Positions 32,592 through 32,932 of a stretch of 32,932 bases of DNA are shown here, piece after piece. How positions within the stretch are numbered: the first letter of the stretch is position 1; each line of letters starts with the position of its first letter. A model generated the notes under the pieces. It worked only from the letters and a program-made list of their open reading frames with translations. It did not search any database and was not told the DNA's origin. The position numbers were made by a program, and so were the translations under genes. The DNA is from an uncultured bacterium (lineage in GTDB: Bacteria > Myxococcota_A > Bradymonadia > Bradymonadales > Bradymonadaceae): contig CALJNB010000034.1 of assembly GCA_937981985.1 (NCBI GenBank), positions 1-32,932 on the forward strand. The letters run 5' to 3'.

Positions 32592-32932
32592 TAGTTTTTC
32601 GCGTTCGCATCAGTTTTTTTGAGTATTTCGTCGATGACCGAGTCGGTACTAACACCTTCAGCTTCTCCTTCGAAATTCAAAATAATACGATGACGAAGCG
32701 CCGGATAACACGCAGCAACAATATCATCGGTGGAAACATTAAACCTTCCGTCCATGAGTGCCATCACTTTAGCAGCGCTGATAATAGCCTGCGCACCGCG
32801 AGGCGATGAACCAAATCGCACGTATTGTTTTGTTATCTCAGGAGATGTTGCGTGGTCAGGATGCGTGGCTTGTAGTATGCGCAAGGCAAAATCCTGAACA
32901 TGCTTTGCAATCGGTACGTCCTTTGCGAAATT
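32591..32932 (-). CDS. MoxR-family AAA+ ATPase, C-terminal part, cut by window edge
   Basis: The frame is open to the right edge (NFAKDVPIAKHVQDFALRIL reads in frame through a TTG at 32884), so this is the C-terminal lid of a longer ATPase. The sensor-2 region SSPRGAQAIISAAKVMALMDGR and DDIVAACYPALRHRIILNFEGEAEG are characteristic of MoxR. The Walker motifs lie beyond the window. Such ATPases act as chaperones for vWA proteins encoded next to them. It is the first visible gene of the Bat-type operon. Confidence 0.93.
   Translation of the reverse strand, partial: NFAKDVPIAKHVQDFALRILQATHPDHATSPEITKQYVRFGSSPRGAQAIISAAKVMALMDGRFNVSTDDIVAACYPALRHRIILNFEGEAEGVSTDSVIDEILKKTDANAKN

Noticed and set aside
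32884-32886. TTG as start of the right-edge MoxR fragment
   Set aside because: The frame stays open to the edge with recognisable MoxR lid sequence, so the true start is outside the window.

Overview
The window reads as chromosomal DNA of a Myxococcota (former Deltaproteobacteria) bacterium. Three things point there: a calcium-binding repeat protein ending in a MYXO-CTERM-like Cys/TM/Arg sorting tail, three Hanks-type Ser/Thr kinases (two with a C-terminal TM and extracytoplasmic tail, one with an N-terminal zinc-ribbon-like CPxC segment), and many TPR, PEGA, FHA and lipoprotein genes. Base composition looks roughly balanced, which would suit a Bradymonadales-like lineage better than high-GC Myxococcales. 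That finer placement is inference. No mobile element, tRNA, rRNA or CRISPR array was recognised.

Left part (1-9470). A surface protein cut by the left edge carries an EGF-like module, many Asp-rich thrombospondin-type-3-like repeats and seven exact-length 36-residue repeats before the sorting tail. It ends at a strong terminator. Convergent to it lie a WYL regulator and a VOC protein behind a perfect 12-bp palindrome (likely operator), then an outer-membrane beta-barrel gene. A 311-bp divergent promoter region separates the barrel gene from a plus-strand set: Ser/Thr kinase, methyltransferase-like protein, lipoprotein, lipoprotein cyclophilin.

Middle (9471-22478). A PEGA-like/TPR membrane protein is coupled to a Kelch-propeller lipoprotein. 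A 57-aa acidic small protein with its own Shine-Dalgarno and terminator follows. On the minus strand are a 726-aa TPR protein with its own promoter and a tightly overlapped operon ttcA - inositol-monophosphatase - lipoprotein - FHA/zinc ribbon - TPR. Then come a small lipoprotein and a tetR-etfB-etfA operon with a FadR-like palindrome next to the tetR start. A plus-strand PilZ gene follows; its best terminator lies inside the opposite-strand kinase gene.

Right part (22508-32932). All genes are on the minus strand: two abutting Ser/Thr kinases behind a TPR membrane protein, a small unknown acidic protein, and a MoxR - DUF58 - BatA-like vWA - double-vWA/GATase-like operon. Its three junctions are all TAATG overlaps, and moxR is cut by the right edge.

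The general theme is envelope biology and signalling (kinases, FHA, PilZ, lipoproteins, PEGA/TPR proteins), with housekeeping functions (TtcA, ETF, cyclophilin) interspersed. Candidate promoters share a TTGAC-type -35, a 16-18 bp spacer and a -10 starting TA, and several coincide with perfect inverted repeats that may be operators. The most checkable new points are the missed 57-aa gene, the operator-like palindromes, the terminator embedded in the opposite gene, and the Cys-paired repeat architecture of the surface protein.
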